Assembly: GCA_018716725.1 (NCBI GenBank)
Contig: DVJP01000039.1
Location: forward strand, 42,945 to 106,944
Direction of reading: 5' to 3'
DNA length: 64,000 bases
Source: Candidatus Merdivicinus excrementipullorum
GTDB taxonomy: Bacteria; Bacillota; Clostridia; Oscillospirales; Ruminococcaceae
Part shown: in pieces, positions 37,431 through 46,756 of the stretch
Position numbering within the stretch: position 1 is the stretch's first letter
How the letters are laid out: each line of letters starts with the position of its first letter
The notes under the pieces: model-generated
The model's database searches: none
Seen by the model: only the letters and a program-made list of their open reading frames with translations
Told to the model about the DNA's origin: nothing
Translations under genes and position numbers: made by a program

Positions 37431-37738
37431 CCTGTTTGCAGGGGCTGTCGTGAATTTATTTACGACAGTTCCTACATATTCTATTTTCGTTTGATTTATC
37501 AAGGCGATAGGAAATGAATCCTACCCATAACGGCGCAGCCTGTCGCGCCGTTCCAGCGGGTAGATAGAAATTGAAACGCCGCGGCGAATTGCCGGCGGCG
37601 GCTCGCCGCAAAGTTCGTTGAGATTACGGGGAACTTCTGCCAGAGGTGCAACTTGTTTGCACCAGCCAAAATTTGTCGCGTGGCAGGACGGCCGCAGCGA
37701 ATTGGCTGCGGGGCCTCCCCGTAAAATTCAGAAAACAG
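37431..37738. repeat. Mosaic of small palindromes (second repeat class), opposite orientation to 34460-34735
   Basis: CTGTCGTGAATTTATTTACGACAG, GGCGCAGCCTGTCGCGCC, CCGCGGCGAATTGCCGGCGGCGGCTCGCCGC, CGCAGCGAATTGGCTGCGG; shares CTCTGGCAGAAGTTCCCCG (minus strand) with CTCTGGCAGAGATTCCCCG near 34561. Confidence 0.75.
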
Positions 37739-37798
37739 GTCTTTCTTTTCGCCGCCGGATGTGCTATACTATTTTAATTGTGAAAAGGAGGGGTCCCC

Positions 37799-38536
37799 AT
37801 GGAAAAAACGGCGCTGATTACCGGCGCATCCCGGGGCATCGGCCGGGAAACTGCTGTCAAATTCTGGCGGGAGGGCTTCCGGGTGGCAGTCAATTACCAG
37901 AAATCCGCAGAGGCCGCCAAGGAGCTTGCGGCGGACTTAAACCGCCTGCGCCCCGGCTCCGCCCTGGCGGTCCAGGCGGATGTTTCCAAAAAAGATCAGG
38001 TGCTTTCCATGGTGAACCGGGCGGAGGAAGCCCTGGGGCCTATTGAGGTCCTGGTCAACAACGCCGGCATCGCCCAGCAGAAGCTCTTTACCGATTTGAC
38101 CGAAGAGGACTGGGACCGGATGTTTCAAGTGGACGTCAAAGGCGTCTTTCTCTGCACCCAGGCGGTGCTGCCGGGGATGATCCGGCGGCAAAGGGGGAAA
38201 ATCATCAACATTTCCTCCATGTGGGGGCAGGTTGGGGCCTCCTGCGAGGTCCATTACTCCGCCGCCAAAGGGGCGGTGATTGCCTTCACCAAGGCCCTGG
38301 CCCAGGAAGTGGGGCCTTCCCATATCCAGGTCAACTGCGTGGCCCCGGGGGTTATCGCCACCGAAATGAACGGCGCCCTGCCGCCGGAGGCTTTGGACGC
38401 CCTCCGGGAGGAAACCCCTTTGGGGATCATCGGCCAGCCCGGGGATATTGCGGAGGCGGTCTGGTTTCTGGCCTCCCCCCAGGCTGATTTTATCACCGGC
38501 CAGGTGCTGGCCCCAAACGGCGGACTGGTGCTGTAA
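37799..38536 (+). CDS. SDR family oxidoreductase (FabG-like)
   Basis: ALITGASRGIGRETAVKFW, LVNNAGIAQQ, YSAAKGAVIAFTKALAQEV. Confidence 0.93.
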   Translation: MEKTALITGASRGIGRETAVKFWREGFRVAVNYQKSAEAAKELAADLNRLRPGSALAVQADVSKKDQVLSMVNRAEEALGPIEVLVNNAGIAQQKLFTDLTEEDWDRMFQVDVKGVFLCTQAVLPGMIRRQRGKIINISSMWGQVGASCEVHYSAAKGAVIAFTKALAQEVGPSHIQVNCVAPGVIATEMNGALPPEALDALREETPLGIIGQPGDIAEAVWFLASPQADFITGQVLAPNGGLVL

Positions 38537-38561
38537 CTTTGAAAGGATGGATTTAATTTTT

Positions 38562-39350
38562 ATGAAACGCTTTGCTCTGATTTTGACGGCGGTGATACTG
38601 GCAGGCTCCTTATCCGCCTGCGGTTTTTTCACCCCCATCGTTCCGGTTACCCCGGAATCCTCCGGCGCGGCAGCCGGCAGCACAGGCGGAGATGCTTCCC
38701 TTCCGGCGGAATCTTCCGGCCCGGACACCGCCTCCCTCATCGGCTCCCCCGTTCCGGAAGGATCTGAACAGCCGGACAGCTACCTTGACGACGCTGTTTT
38801 CATCGGGGATTCCCTGACCACGGGCCTGAGCCTTTACGGCCTTCTGCCGGAGGATCAGGTGCTGGCGGACACCGGCATCAACCCTCAAACCATTCTCACC
38901 CGGGAATGCATTTCCCAGGACGGTATGGACAAAACGGTGCTGGACGCGGCGGCTTCTCTGGATCCGGGCAAAATCTACATCATGCTGGGCGCCAACGGCG
39001 TGGCCTTCTTAAACTTTGAGGACATTGTGGACTGGTACGGCCAGCTGATCGACGGCCTGAAAGCCGAACATCCGGAGACGGAAATTTACGTCCAGTCCAT
39101 CCTGCCGGTGACCCGGGAAAAAGAGGACGAAACCCTCAACAATGAACGGATTACAGAACTAAACGCCATGCTCAAGCAGATGGCTGCGGAGGAGGAAGTG
39201 TATTATGTCAGCGTCAACGAGGCCATTGCTGACGAGGAAGGGTTCCTGCCTACGGATTTGAGCGCCGACGGGATGCACTTCGGCACCACCGTTTACGAGG
39301 AATGGCTTGACTACCTGCTTTGCCACACGGCGGAGGGCGCCCTCCAATGA
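38562..39350 (+). CDS. SGNH/GDSL hydrolase lipoprotein
   Basis: MKRFALILTAVILAGSLSACG lipobox; FIGDSLTTGLSLYG; DLSADGMHFG. Confidence 0.85.
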   Translation: MKRFALILTAVILAGSLSACGFFTPIVPVTPESSGAAAGSTGGDASLPAESSGPDTASLIGSPVPEGSEQPDSYLDDAVFIGDSLTTGLSLYGLLPEDQVLADTGINPQTILTRECISQDGMDKTVLDAAASLDPGKIYIMLGANGVAFLNFEDIVDWYGQLIDGLKAEHPETEIYVQSILPVTREKEDETLNNERITELNAMLKQMAAEEEVYYVSVNEAIADEEGFLPTDLSADGMHFGTTVYEEWLDYLLCHTAEGALQ

Positions 39351-42025
39351 GTATCAACAAGGGCCGGATGGCCCGGGCTGTTGGGACCGGGCTTCTCTCC
39401 CCGCTGCTGACCGGCGGAGTGTTGCTGCTGGCCTACGCCCTTTTCGGCTTATATCCTTTTGGGGAACAGAGTATCGCCTGGTGCGACATGAACCAGCAGG
39501 TGATCCCTTTGATGGCGGAATTCCGCTCCGTCCTGTTGGGGAACGGCAGCATGTTTCTAAGCGGCGGCGCAGGCGGCGTCAATTTCTGGGGAATCTTCTT
39601 TTTCTTCCTGGCCAGCCCCTTTTCCCTGCTTTCGGTGTTCTGCCCCCTGTCCGGGCTTCCCTGGCTCATGAACTGGATGGTGCTGTGGAAAATGATGGTC
39701 TGCGCCGGGACAGCCTCTTTGTTTTTCCGCCGGGTATCCGGACAGCAAGAAAAAGTTCTGCCGGCCCTGCTGGGGCTGGCTTACGCTTTTTCCGGCTACG
39801 CCATGTTTTATTACCAGAACATCGTCTGGCTGGATATGATGGCCCTGTTCCCCTTGCTCCTTCTTTCCCTGTTGTCCCTGGAAAAAAGCCGGAAAATCCT
39901 GCCCTTTATCCTGGCGTTTTCCGGGATGCTGGCAGTCAATTACTACTTAAGCTACATGGCGGTGATTTTCCTGCTGCTGGGGTACGGCCTTTACCAGTTT
40001 TTCTGCGGCTCCCAGCAGCGAAAGGGAGACCGGATTTTGCTTTTGGGCTGCGGGGCTGTATTGTCCCTGCTGATGACGGCGGTGATCTGGCTCCCCTCTC
40101 TGCTGGAGGTCCTCACTTCCGCCCGGGGAGAAGGGCTGTTCCAGAGCCTGTCGGCGGGTTCCTTAAGCGCGGAGATTTTTACTACCCTGCCCGTAATTAT
40201 GACCTCCGCCCTGCCTTTTGCGGCTTTGCTGTTTCTTCGGAAAAAAGAGCTGAAAACCGGGGTGTTTACCGCCGCGGCCTGGATGTGCCTGCTGTTTTTC
40301 ATCGCCATGACGGTGCGGCCCATCAACAAAATGTGGCACACCGGCAGCTACCAGGGGTTCCCGGTGCGGTACGGGTACATGGCGGCATTGCTTTTGCTGT
40401 TTCTGGCCTGGCGGATCCTCCGTTCCGCAGAGCCTGATAGATTCCCCCGGCGTTCGGCAAAGCTTCCTGCCGCCGTGACGCTGATTGCCGCCGCGGGGCT
40501 TGTCGCCTTCCAACTGTTCTTGCTGGCCAACTGTTCCGAAACTCTGTCGGCCTACACCAGCACCCTCTGGGGGGACCGGGATTCCTTCCTTCTTCTGCTC
40601 ATGGCACTGGCCGTCGGGGCGGCGGCTTACACCGTCTGGTTCTGGGCATATAAAGGCGGGATGCTTACCCGGCGGCTTTCCCTCTGCCTGCTGGCCCTGC
40701 TCATTGGCGGCGAGTGCATTTTTAACAGCGGCGTCTACATGGGCGCTGTGGATACCAGCCACGAAACCTACCAAAACGCCGTCCAGCTGGCAGGCAAAAT
40801 CCCGGAGGAGGGCTTTTACCGGGTCAAGACCCAGCGGAAATATTTCGACGTGAACCTCTTTTCCGCCATGGGCTACGAAAGTCTGTCCCATTACACCTCC
40901 CTGACCCCGGAAACCACCCTGGTTTCCCAGCGGCGGCTGGGGTATTCCGGCTATTGGATGGAAGTGAATTCCAACGGCGGCACCGCCTTTGCCGACGCTC
41001 TTTTGGGAAACCGCTACGAAGTAGTTCCCCGGAGCGAACTGGGGGCGGAGGAGCTTTCCTCGGCGGACACGGTGTACTGCGGCCCGGTTTTTGCCATCAA
41101 GCGCCTGACCTACCGGCTGCCGGACGCCGTTGTCACAGATGCGGAGCCGGGCTTTTTGGAGGACCTGCCCGCCGGTTCCCGGGCGGAAATCCAGGGGGCC
41201 GTGGCGGAAAGCCTGTTCCCGGACAGCCAGGGGCTTTTCACCATTTTCCAGCCGGACAGCCTGGAGGGTGTGACCCTTTCCGACGGCAGCTATTATCTGG
41301 AGGGCGCGTCCTCCGGTTTCCTCACCTGGAACCTGCGGCTGGACCGGGACATGATCCTTTACTTTGACTGCGCTTCCCCGCCCTCCAACGCTTTAAACGA
41401 GCAGGTAAACAAATCCTGCAAGGTTTCCGTCAACGGGCGGGTGATCCGGGACCAGTACCCCACCCAGTCGGACAACGGCATCCTGAATTTAGGGGAATTT
41501 GAAGCCGGGGATATAGTCCGGGTGACGGTGGAGCTAAGCAAGGACATCCGGCCGGAATCCTTTGAGGTGTTCGGGGTGGATACCGGCCTTTTGGAAACCC
41601 TCTGCCAAAACGCCAATGGCGGGGAAATCCAGGGGGACGGCGGCCGCCGGACCATTGTCTGCACAGCGGAAGAGGGCCAAAGCCTTTTTGTCCCCTTTTC
41701 CTATGACACAGGCTGGAAAGCCGTGGTCAACGGGAAGGAGGTCCCCATTTCCCGTGCCGCCGGCAATTACCTTTCCCTGCCTTTGGAAGCGGGGGAAAAC
41801 ATTGTGGAACTTTCCTACACCCCGCCCGGATTTACCGCCGGGCTGTGGATTTCCATAGGCGGGCTGGTTTTATTCTTCCTCTTTTTCCGCTTTGGAAAGA
41901 AATGGATTTCGGCCCGTATGCCCTTGAAACAGGGGGCGGCGCTGCTGTTTACCGCCGCAGCCATTGGGGTGGCTTTTATGGTATATTTCTTCCCGCTGAT
42001 TGTGTATATGTTTGGGAATATATAG
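39347..42025 (+). CDS. YfhO family polytopic membrane protein
   Basis: Multiple TMs, AYALFGLYPFGEQSIAWCDMNQQVIPL, FSYDTGWKAVVNGKEVPI; ATG overlaps upstream stop. Confidence 0.92.
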   Translation: MSINKGRMARAVGTGLLSPLLTGGVLLLAYALFGLYPFGEQSIAWCDMNQQVIPLMAEFRSVLLGNGSMFLSGGAGGVNFWGIFFFFLASPFSLLSVFCPLSGLPWLMNWMVLWKMMVCAGTASLFFRRVSGQQEKVLPALLGLAYAFSGYAMFYYQNIVWLDMMALFPLLLLSLLSLEKSRKILPFILAFSGMLAVNYYLSYMAVIFLLLGYGLYQFFCGSQQRKGDRILLLGCGAVLSLLMTAVIWLPSLLEVLTSARGEGLFQSLSAGSLSAEIFTTLPVIMTSALPFAALLFLRKKELKTGVFTAAAWMCLLFFIAMTVRPINKMWHTGSYQGFPVRYGYMAALLLLFLAWRILRSAEPDRFPRRSAKLPAAVTLIAAAGLVAFQLFLLANCSETLSAYTSTLWGDRDSFLLLLMALAVGAAAYTVWFWAYKGGMLTRRLSLCLLALLIGGECIFNSGVYMGAVDTSHETYQNAVQLAGKIPEEGFYRVKTQRKYFDVNLFSAMGYESLSHYTSLTPETTLVSQRRLGYSGYWMEVNSNGGTAFADALLGNRYEVVPRSELGAEELSSADTVYCGPVFAIKRLTYRLPDAVVTDAEPGFLEDLPAGSRAEIQGAVAESLFPDSQGLFTIFQPDSLEGVTLSDGSYYLEGASSGFLTWNLRLDRDMILYFDCASPPSNALNEQVNKSCKVSVNGRVIRDQYPTQSDNGILNLGEFEAGDIVRVTVELSKDIRPESFEVFGVDTGLLETLCQNANGGEIQGDGGRRTIVCTAEEGQSLFVPFSYDTGWKAVVNGKEVPISRAAGNYLSLPLEAGENIVELSYTPPGFTAGLWISIGGLVLFFLFFRFGKKWISARMPLKQGAALLFTAAAIGVAFMVYFFPLIVYMFGNI

Positions 42026-42032
42026 CGAAAAT

Positions 42033-42064
42033 GGCCGTGGGTCATCAATTGATGACCCACGGCC
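42033..42064. repeat. 32-bp perfect palindrome
   Basis: GGCCGTGGGTCATCAATTGATGACCCACGGCC. Confidence 0.95.
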
Positions 42065-42096
42065 CCTGCAATTTATTCAGAATATTTTGATGGAAA

Positions 42097-42158
42097 AGTA
42101 GGGGCGGATGCCCACATCCGCCCGATTTTTGAAACGTTTTTAGGCATCGTCCCCTACA
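42097..42158. repeat. Partly deleted TGTAGGGG-type repeat unit
   Basis: AGTAGGGGCGGATGCCCACATCCGCCCG...TTTTAGGCATCGTCCCCTACA; left arm of second hairpin missing. Confidence 0.75.
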
Positions 42159-42190
42159 AAATATCCGGAACGCTCGTATAGAGCGGCAAA

Positions 42191-42853
42191 TTAACAGCGA
42201 GGTTTCGCCGCCGCCTTTAAATGGGCCTTGACCGACTCCAAATCCGGGTCGCACAGCAAGGGCAGGGCCTTTACCAGTTCTTCCGGCGGCAGGTCCCACC
42301 ACTTCCATTCCAGCAATAGCGCAATGAGTTCGTCGTCAAAGCGTTTTTTGAGAAACCGGGCCGGGTTTCCGCCCACAACATGGTACGGCTCCACGTCCTT
42401 TGCCACCACCGAACCGGCGGCGATAATGGCCCCGTCCCCGATTTTCACCCCCGGCATAATGACGCTTTCCCGGCCGATCCACACGTCATTGCCGATGACC
42501 GTGTCCCCCTTAAAGGGCAGCTGGGCCATGTGGGGCGGCACAGCCTCCTCCCAGGCCCCGCCGAATACGGCAAAGGGATAGGTGCTGACGCTGGAAATCC
42601 GGTGGTTGGCCGGGCCCATGATAAACTTTGTCCCGCTGGCAATGGAGCAGAATTTGCCGATAATCAACCGGTCGCCGAATTCCGGCCAGTTAAAGAGCAC
42701 GTTATTTTTCTCAAAACCCGTGGGGTCTACTGGGTCGTCGTAATAGGTGTAGTCCCCGATAATGATGTTGGGGGCCTTGACTACGTTTTTTATAAAACAC
42801 GAGGTGTGGTACTGGTTGGGAAAAATCTCGCTGGGATTTGGAATCTGTTTCAT
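42191..42853 (-). CDS. Vat-family/xenobiotic O-acetyltransferase (left-handed beta-helix)
   Basis: [102 protein letters not shown]. Confidence 0.9.
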   Translation of the reverse strand: MKQIPNPSEIFPNQYHTSCFIKNVVKAPNIIIGDYTYYDDPVDPTGFEKNNVLFNWPEFGDRLIIGKFCSIASGTKFIMGPANHRISSVSTYPFAVFGGAWEEAVPPHMAQLPFKGDTVIGNDVWIGRESVIMPGVKIGDGAIIAAGSVVAKDVEPYHVVGGNPARFLKKRFDDELIALLLEWKWWDLPPEELVKALPLLCDPDLESVKAHLKAAAKPRC

Positions 42854-42879
42854 AAGCAATTCTCCTTTTCTTTTTTGCA

Positions 42880-42939
42880 TCATCTCCTTTCTTTTGCAGA
42901 TGCGGTGGCAACCGCCCTCTTTTTGCGAATCTCTCTCAT
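42880..42939 (-). CDS. 19-aa upstream leader ORF
   Basis: Reverse strand ATGAGAGAGATTCGC... = [19 protein letters not shown], stop overlaps next ATG; AGAAGG upstream. Confidence 0.5.
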   Translation of the reverse strand: MREIRKKRAVATASAKERR

Positions 42940-43018
42940 AAAATACCTTCTTTTCTCAAGCAGAATGGAATTTTTCCGTGGGGCAGAAAACGGTGGGCGC
43001 GCAATGGTCCGTATTTTT

Positions 43019-43648
43019 CTATATCAGCGGCATACGGCCCTTGGGCTGCTCAGGGATCCATTTCATCTTTACCAGGATGGGCAGGGTCACCTGGTAAAAC
43101 AGCACCAGCAAAATCACTTCCACCGGCAGGAGCATCAGGTTTTTCACAGTGCTGCTGGCCATGTAGAAATAGTACCCCTTAGAAAACAGAACGGCGCTCC
43201 ACAAAGAACCAAGCAGGATGTTGACGCACACGTTGATAATCAGCTTGCAGCAAAGGATGCGGGCTATCGTAATCCGCGCCCGGTAAAAAAACAGCGCATA
43301 CACGAAGGAACCCAGCATGGCGCTTAAGGTGTACCCAAAGAAAAAACCGCCGCTGGGATTTGCCAGAAAGCCCAGAATGTCCCGGACAAAGCCGAAAATT
43401 AAAGCCATTACCGGGCCGCAGACCATGCAGCACATGGAATTGGTGAAATACCCGAAGTACACCCGCAGGTTGTCCCCGAAGGGCATGGGGATATAAAACA
43501 TCCCGATGATAATGTCCAGCCCGATAAACAGGGCGGTGACGGCCAGTACCCGGGGCTTTTTGACCTCGCCGGCCGCTTCCTTCCAGTAGGAAGGGGTAAA
43601 GGGAGTGCGGAACGTCCGAAGATTGCTTGGGTTTTCTGTTTTTTGCAT
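43019..43648 (-). CDS. folT: Folate ECF transporter S component
   Basis: LIGLDIIIGMFYIPMPFGDNLRVYFGYFTNSMCCMVCGPVMALIFGFVRDILGFLANPSGGFFFGYTLSAMLGSFVYALFFY. Confidence 0.88.
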   Translation of the reverse strand: MQKTENPSNLRTFRTPFTPSYWKEAAGEVKKPRVLAVTALFIGLDIIIGMFYIPMPFGDNLRVYFGYFTNSMCCMVCGPVMALIFGFVRDILGFLANPSGGFFFGYTLSAMLGSFVYALFFYRARITIARILCCKLIINVCVNILLGSLWSAVLFSKGYYFYMASSTVKNLMLLPVEVILLVLFYQVTLPILVKMKWIPEQPKGRMPLI

Positions 43649-43716
43649 AAAAATACCTCCTTTGCAGATATGTCACTCGTAGCTACATACCCCATAGGAG
43701 GCCCTATCCGGTATAT

Positions 43717-43822
43717 AGCAGCGGGATGCGGGCCTTGCACCGCAAGCCGGAACCCGGCTTTTCGTCCGCCCGGCAACTCCCCGTCCGAGCGACACTTAAC
43801 GCGCAAAACCCTACTCTGCTTT
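43717..43822 (-). promoter_or_regulatory. THF (tetrahydrofolate) riboswitch
   Basis: Minus strand AGAGTAGGGTTTTGCGCGTTAAGTGTCG...TTGCGGTGCAAGGCCCGCATCCCGCTGCT matches GAGUAG...GCGUUAAGUG type core; upstream of folT. Confidence 0.85.
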
Positions 43823-43885
43823 TGTTTCGTTGTCAGTATACCACAAAAACCGGCGGCTGTCCACCGGTTTTGCAAAATTTTCCCT

Positions 43886-44305
43886 TTACAGGATTTTTTC
43901 CATCCGTACATGGGGGCAGTGTTCGTCCAGATACGGCTCCGAAACCGTCCGGTAGCCCAGCTTTTTGTAAAAGCCCTCCGCCTGCATTTGGGCGCTTAAA
44001 CAGAGCATTTTTCCGCCCAGTTCCAGCACCCGCTTTTCCGCCTCGCAAAGGAGCCTGGCGCCCAGTCCTTTGCCCCGGTATTCCGGCAGCACGGCCACCC
44101 GGCCGATATGCCAGCCGGCTTCCCCGTCCGGGAATATCCGGGCGCACCCAACGGCTTTCTCCCCGTCGTACAAAATCAAATGGTCGCAGGTCTTGTCCGT
44201 TTCATCAAATTCGTTGGCAAAGCCCTGTTCCTTTACAAAAACTGTTTCCCGGATATTTAAAGCGTCCCCGAAATCCTGGGGGCTTTTCCGCCATACTGCC
44301 GTCAT
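43886..44305 (-). CDS. GNAT family N-acetyltransferase
   Basis: RVAVLPEYRGKGLGARLLCEAEKR; LGYRTVSEPYLDEHCPH. Confidence 0.93.
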   Translation of the reverse strand: MTAVWRKSPQDFGDALNIRETVFVKEQGFANEFDETDKTCDHLILYDGEKAVGCARIFPDGEAGWHIGRVAVLPEYRGKGLGARLLCEAEKRVLELGGKMLCLSAQMQAEGFYKKLGYRTVSEPYLDEHCPHVRMEKIL

Positions 44306-44466
44306 ATTGCTTCTCCTTTCCCTGCACAGAAGAGCAATTTCCGTCTCCGGAATCGCGCCTGTGCATTTTCAATTTTTTTCAAAAACTTCTTGATTTTTTT
44401 CGGAATCGCTCCTATAATAAAGCCATGCAACCCGGCTTCTGACCCAAATAAAAGGAGTGATCTTGT

Positions 44467-45525
44467 ATGGACAAACTGAAAGTTGCCGTCATCGGCTGCG
44501 GCGCCATTGCCAACAGCGCCCACATTCCCTCTTACCTAAACAATCCCGACGCGGAAATCAAGTATTTCTGCGACATCATCCCGGAACGGGCCCAAAAGGC
44601 TGTGGAAAAATACGGCTGCGGCACGGCCATTATCGATTACCACGACGCTTTAAACGACCCGGAAATCGAAGCGGTGTCCGTGTGCACCCCCAACAATATG
44701 CACCCGGTCATCGCCATTGACGCCCTGCGGGCTGGAAAAAACGTCCTCTGCGAAAAACCGGCGGCCCGCACTTATGCGGAAGCGCTGGAAATGCAGAAGG
44801 TCCAGCACGAAACCGGCAAGGTGCTGAATATCGGCGTGGTCAACCGGTTTAACAACGGCGTCAACGTCATTAAAAACATCATCGACAGCGGCGAGCTTGG
44901 CGAAGTGTTCCATGTATACGCCAGTTTCCGGGCTTACCGCTCCATTCCGGGCTTAGGCGGCGATTTTACCACCAAGGCGGTGGCCGGGGGCGGCGCTCTT
45001 ATTGACTGGGGCGTCCATTACCTGGACATCGTCATGTACTGCTGCGGCGACCCCATCCCCAAAACTGTTTCCGGCGAAACCTTCTCCCGCCTGGGCCGGG
45101 ATATGAAAAATTACGTTTACACCGACATGTGGGCTGGCCCGCCAAAGTACGACGGGACATATGACGTGGAGGATTCCGTCACGGGCTTAATCCGCACCAG
45201 CGGCCCTGTGATTACTCTAAACGGCGCCTGGGCCCAGAATATCGGCGAGGGCGCAAGCTACATTGATTTTATGGGGGACAAGGGCGGCATCCGGCTCCAG
45301 TACGGCAAGGACTTTAAGCTTTATACCGTCAAAGGCGGCGCGCTGATGGAATGCACCCCCAAATACCAGACCCGGGACCATTTCCAGAATGAAATCGACG
45401 CGTTTGTTCGCTGTATCCGCACCGGGGAAAAGCTCCCCTCCCACATTGACAGCGCCATCCTGACCTCCCGGATTATGCAGGGCCTTTACGACTCCGCGGA
45501 ATCCCACCGGGAAGTTGTATTTTAA
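44467..45525 (+). CDS. Gfo/Idh/MocA family oxidoreductase
   Basis: KVAVIGCGAIANSAHIPSYL; GKNVLCEKPAARTYAEALEM. Confidence 0.93.
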   Translation: MDKLKVAVIGCGAIANSAHIPSYLNNPDAEIKYFCDIIPERAQKAVEKYGCGTAIIDYHDALNDPEIEAVSVCTPNNMHPVIAIDALRAGKNVLCEKPAARTYAEALEMQKVQHETGKVLNIGVVNRFNNGVNVIKNIIDSGELGEVFHVYASFRAYRSIPGLGGDFTTKAVAGGGALIDWGVHYLDIVMYCCGDPIPKTVSGETFSRLGRDMKNYVYTDMWAGPPKYDGTYDVEDSVTGLIRTSGPVITLNGAWAQNIGEGASYIDFMGDKGGIRLQYGKDFKLYTVKGGALMECTPKYQTRDHFQNEIDAFVRCIRTGEKLPSHIDSAILTSRIMQGLYDSAESHREVVF

Positions 45526-45559
45526 CGCAGCAAAACGTTGGAAACGGATTTCTGGGCTT

Positions 45560-46183
45560 TTATTCCCCAATAATCTGCGCGCCCGCGTCGGTTATCCAAA
45601 CCGCCTGTTTATCAGTCAGAGAAATTTCCCCATTTTCCGGCACGTTTCCACAGGGAAGCCCCTGGAGGCAATGGGGGATCACCGGGTTTTTCAGAAAGCC
45701 CAGGCCGTTTTCAAAATTCCCGGCGGCTACCATGCTTCCGGCGCTTACCCCGATATAAAACAGCCCGTCTTCCACTGCCTGGGTCAGCAATGGGCGGAAG
45801 CCGGTGCGGAGGATTTCATCCATCAAAGTATCCGCCCTCCCGCCTGTAAACAGGACGGCGTCAAATTGGCGGAATTCCGCCCTGGTTGGCAGACGAATAT
45901 CCAAAGGCAGAGCGGAAAGGTCCTCCGCCGCAGAATATATGCGCTGGTATCCGTGCGACAACAGATACGTTAAATTGTAAAGAAAGATATTTTCCTTCCG
46001 GATTCCCATTTGAAGCAGCCCGGCCATGCCGGCGATGATGCCTTCTCTCCCTCCGTCGCTGTCCAGGGACGCGCAAGGGATTAACATGATTTTAATCTGT
46101 TCCGGCCTTTTGTGAATCCGGCTGACAAACAAGGACTGCATAACGTCTGTCAATCCGGCCGAGGTAAGCAGAATCTGTTTCAT
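45560..46183 (-). CDS. Type 1 glutamine amidotransferase-like (peptidase E/S51) protein
   Basis: AVLFTGGRADTLMDEI, YIGVSAGSMVAAGNF. Confidence 0.85.
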   Translation of the reverse strand: MKQILLTSAGLTDVMQSLFVSRIHKRPEQIKIMLIPCASLDSDGGREGIIAGMAGLLQMGIRKENIFLYNLTYLLSHGYQRIYSAAEDLSALPLDIRLPTRAEFRQFDAVLFTGGRADTLMDEILRTGFRPLLTQAVEDGLFYIGVSAGSMVAAGNFENGLGFLKNPVIPHCLQGLPCGNVPENGEISLTDKQAVWITDAGAQIIGE

Positions 46184-46223
46184 TATTTCCTCCTGAATCC
46201 CAAATAGTGATAGAACAAAACAG

Positions 46224-46263
46224 AAGCGGCTGTCCCCCAGAGGTTCAAGGGACAACCGCTTTT
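46224..46263. terminator. Terminator hairpin downstream of rpsT
   Basis: AAGCGGCTGTCCC-CCAGAGGTTCAA-GGGACAACCGCTTTTATTTT. Confidence 0.65.
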
Positions 46264-46289
46264 ATTTTCCAAAGACGTTCCTTACCGGA

Positions 46290-46553
46290 TTACGCCTTTG
46301 CTGCGTTCAGTTTGGATGCAATCTGAGATTTTTTCCGGGCAGCAGCGTTCTTGTGGATGATGCCCTTGGCCGCAGACTGGTCGATGGTCTTGAAAGCAGC
46401 TTTTGCAACCTCAGCTTTGTCAGCGGCATTGTCCGCGATAGCAGCGTTAGCGGCTTTCAGGGCAGCCTTCAGGTTACCTTTCAGGATTCTGTTCTGCAAA
46501 GTCTTGGTAGCAGAAACTTTAACGCGTTTCTTTGCTGATTTGATATTCGGCAT
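46290..46553 (-). CDS. rpsT: 30S ribosomal protein S20
   Basis: MPNIKSAKKRVKVSATKTLQNRILKGNLKAALKA...IHKNAAARKKSQIASKLNA. Confidence 0.97.
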   Translation of the reverse strand: MPNIKSAKKRVKVSATKTLQNRILKGNLKAALKAANAAIADNAADKAEVAKAAFKTIDQSAAKGIIHKNAAARKKSQIASKLNAAKA

Positions 46554-46756
46554 TATTTGCACCTCCTTCACATAAAGTTAGCCTGCTCCGCGCAAACTAA
46601 CCGAGGATTGCGCTTCTCAGCGTTTTGTCAAGCCCAAACCCAGAGACACAATGGGCGGGCATATGACAGCTTTTATATCATACCATTTTTCAAAAGAAAT
46701 TGCAAGTGTTTTCCAAAAGAAATTTACGCGAAAATTTGCGGAAAGGAGCCTGCCCC

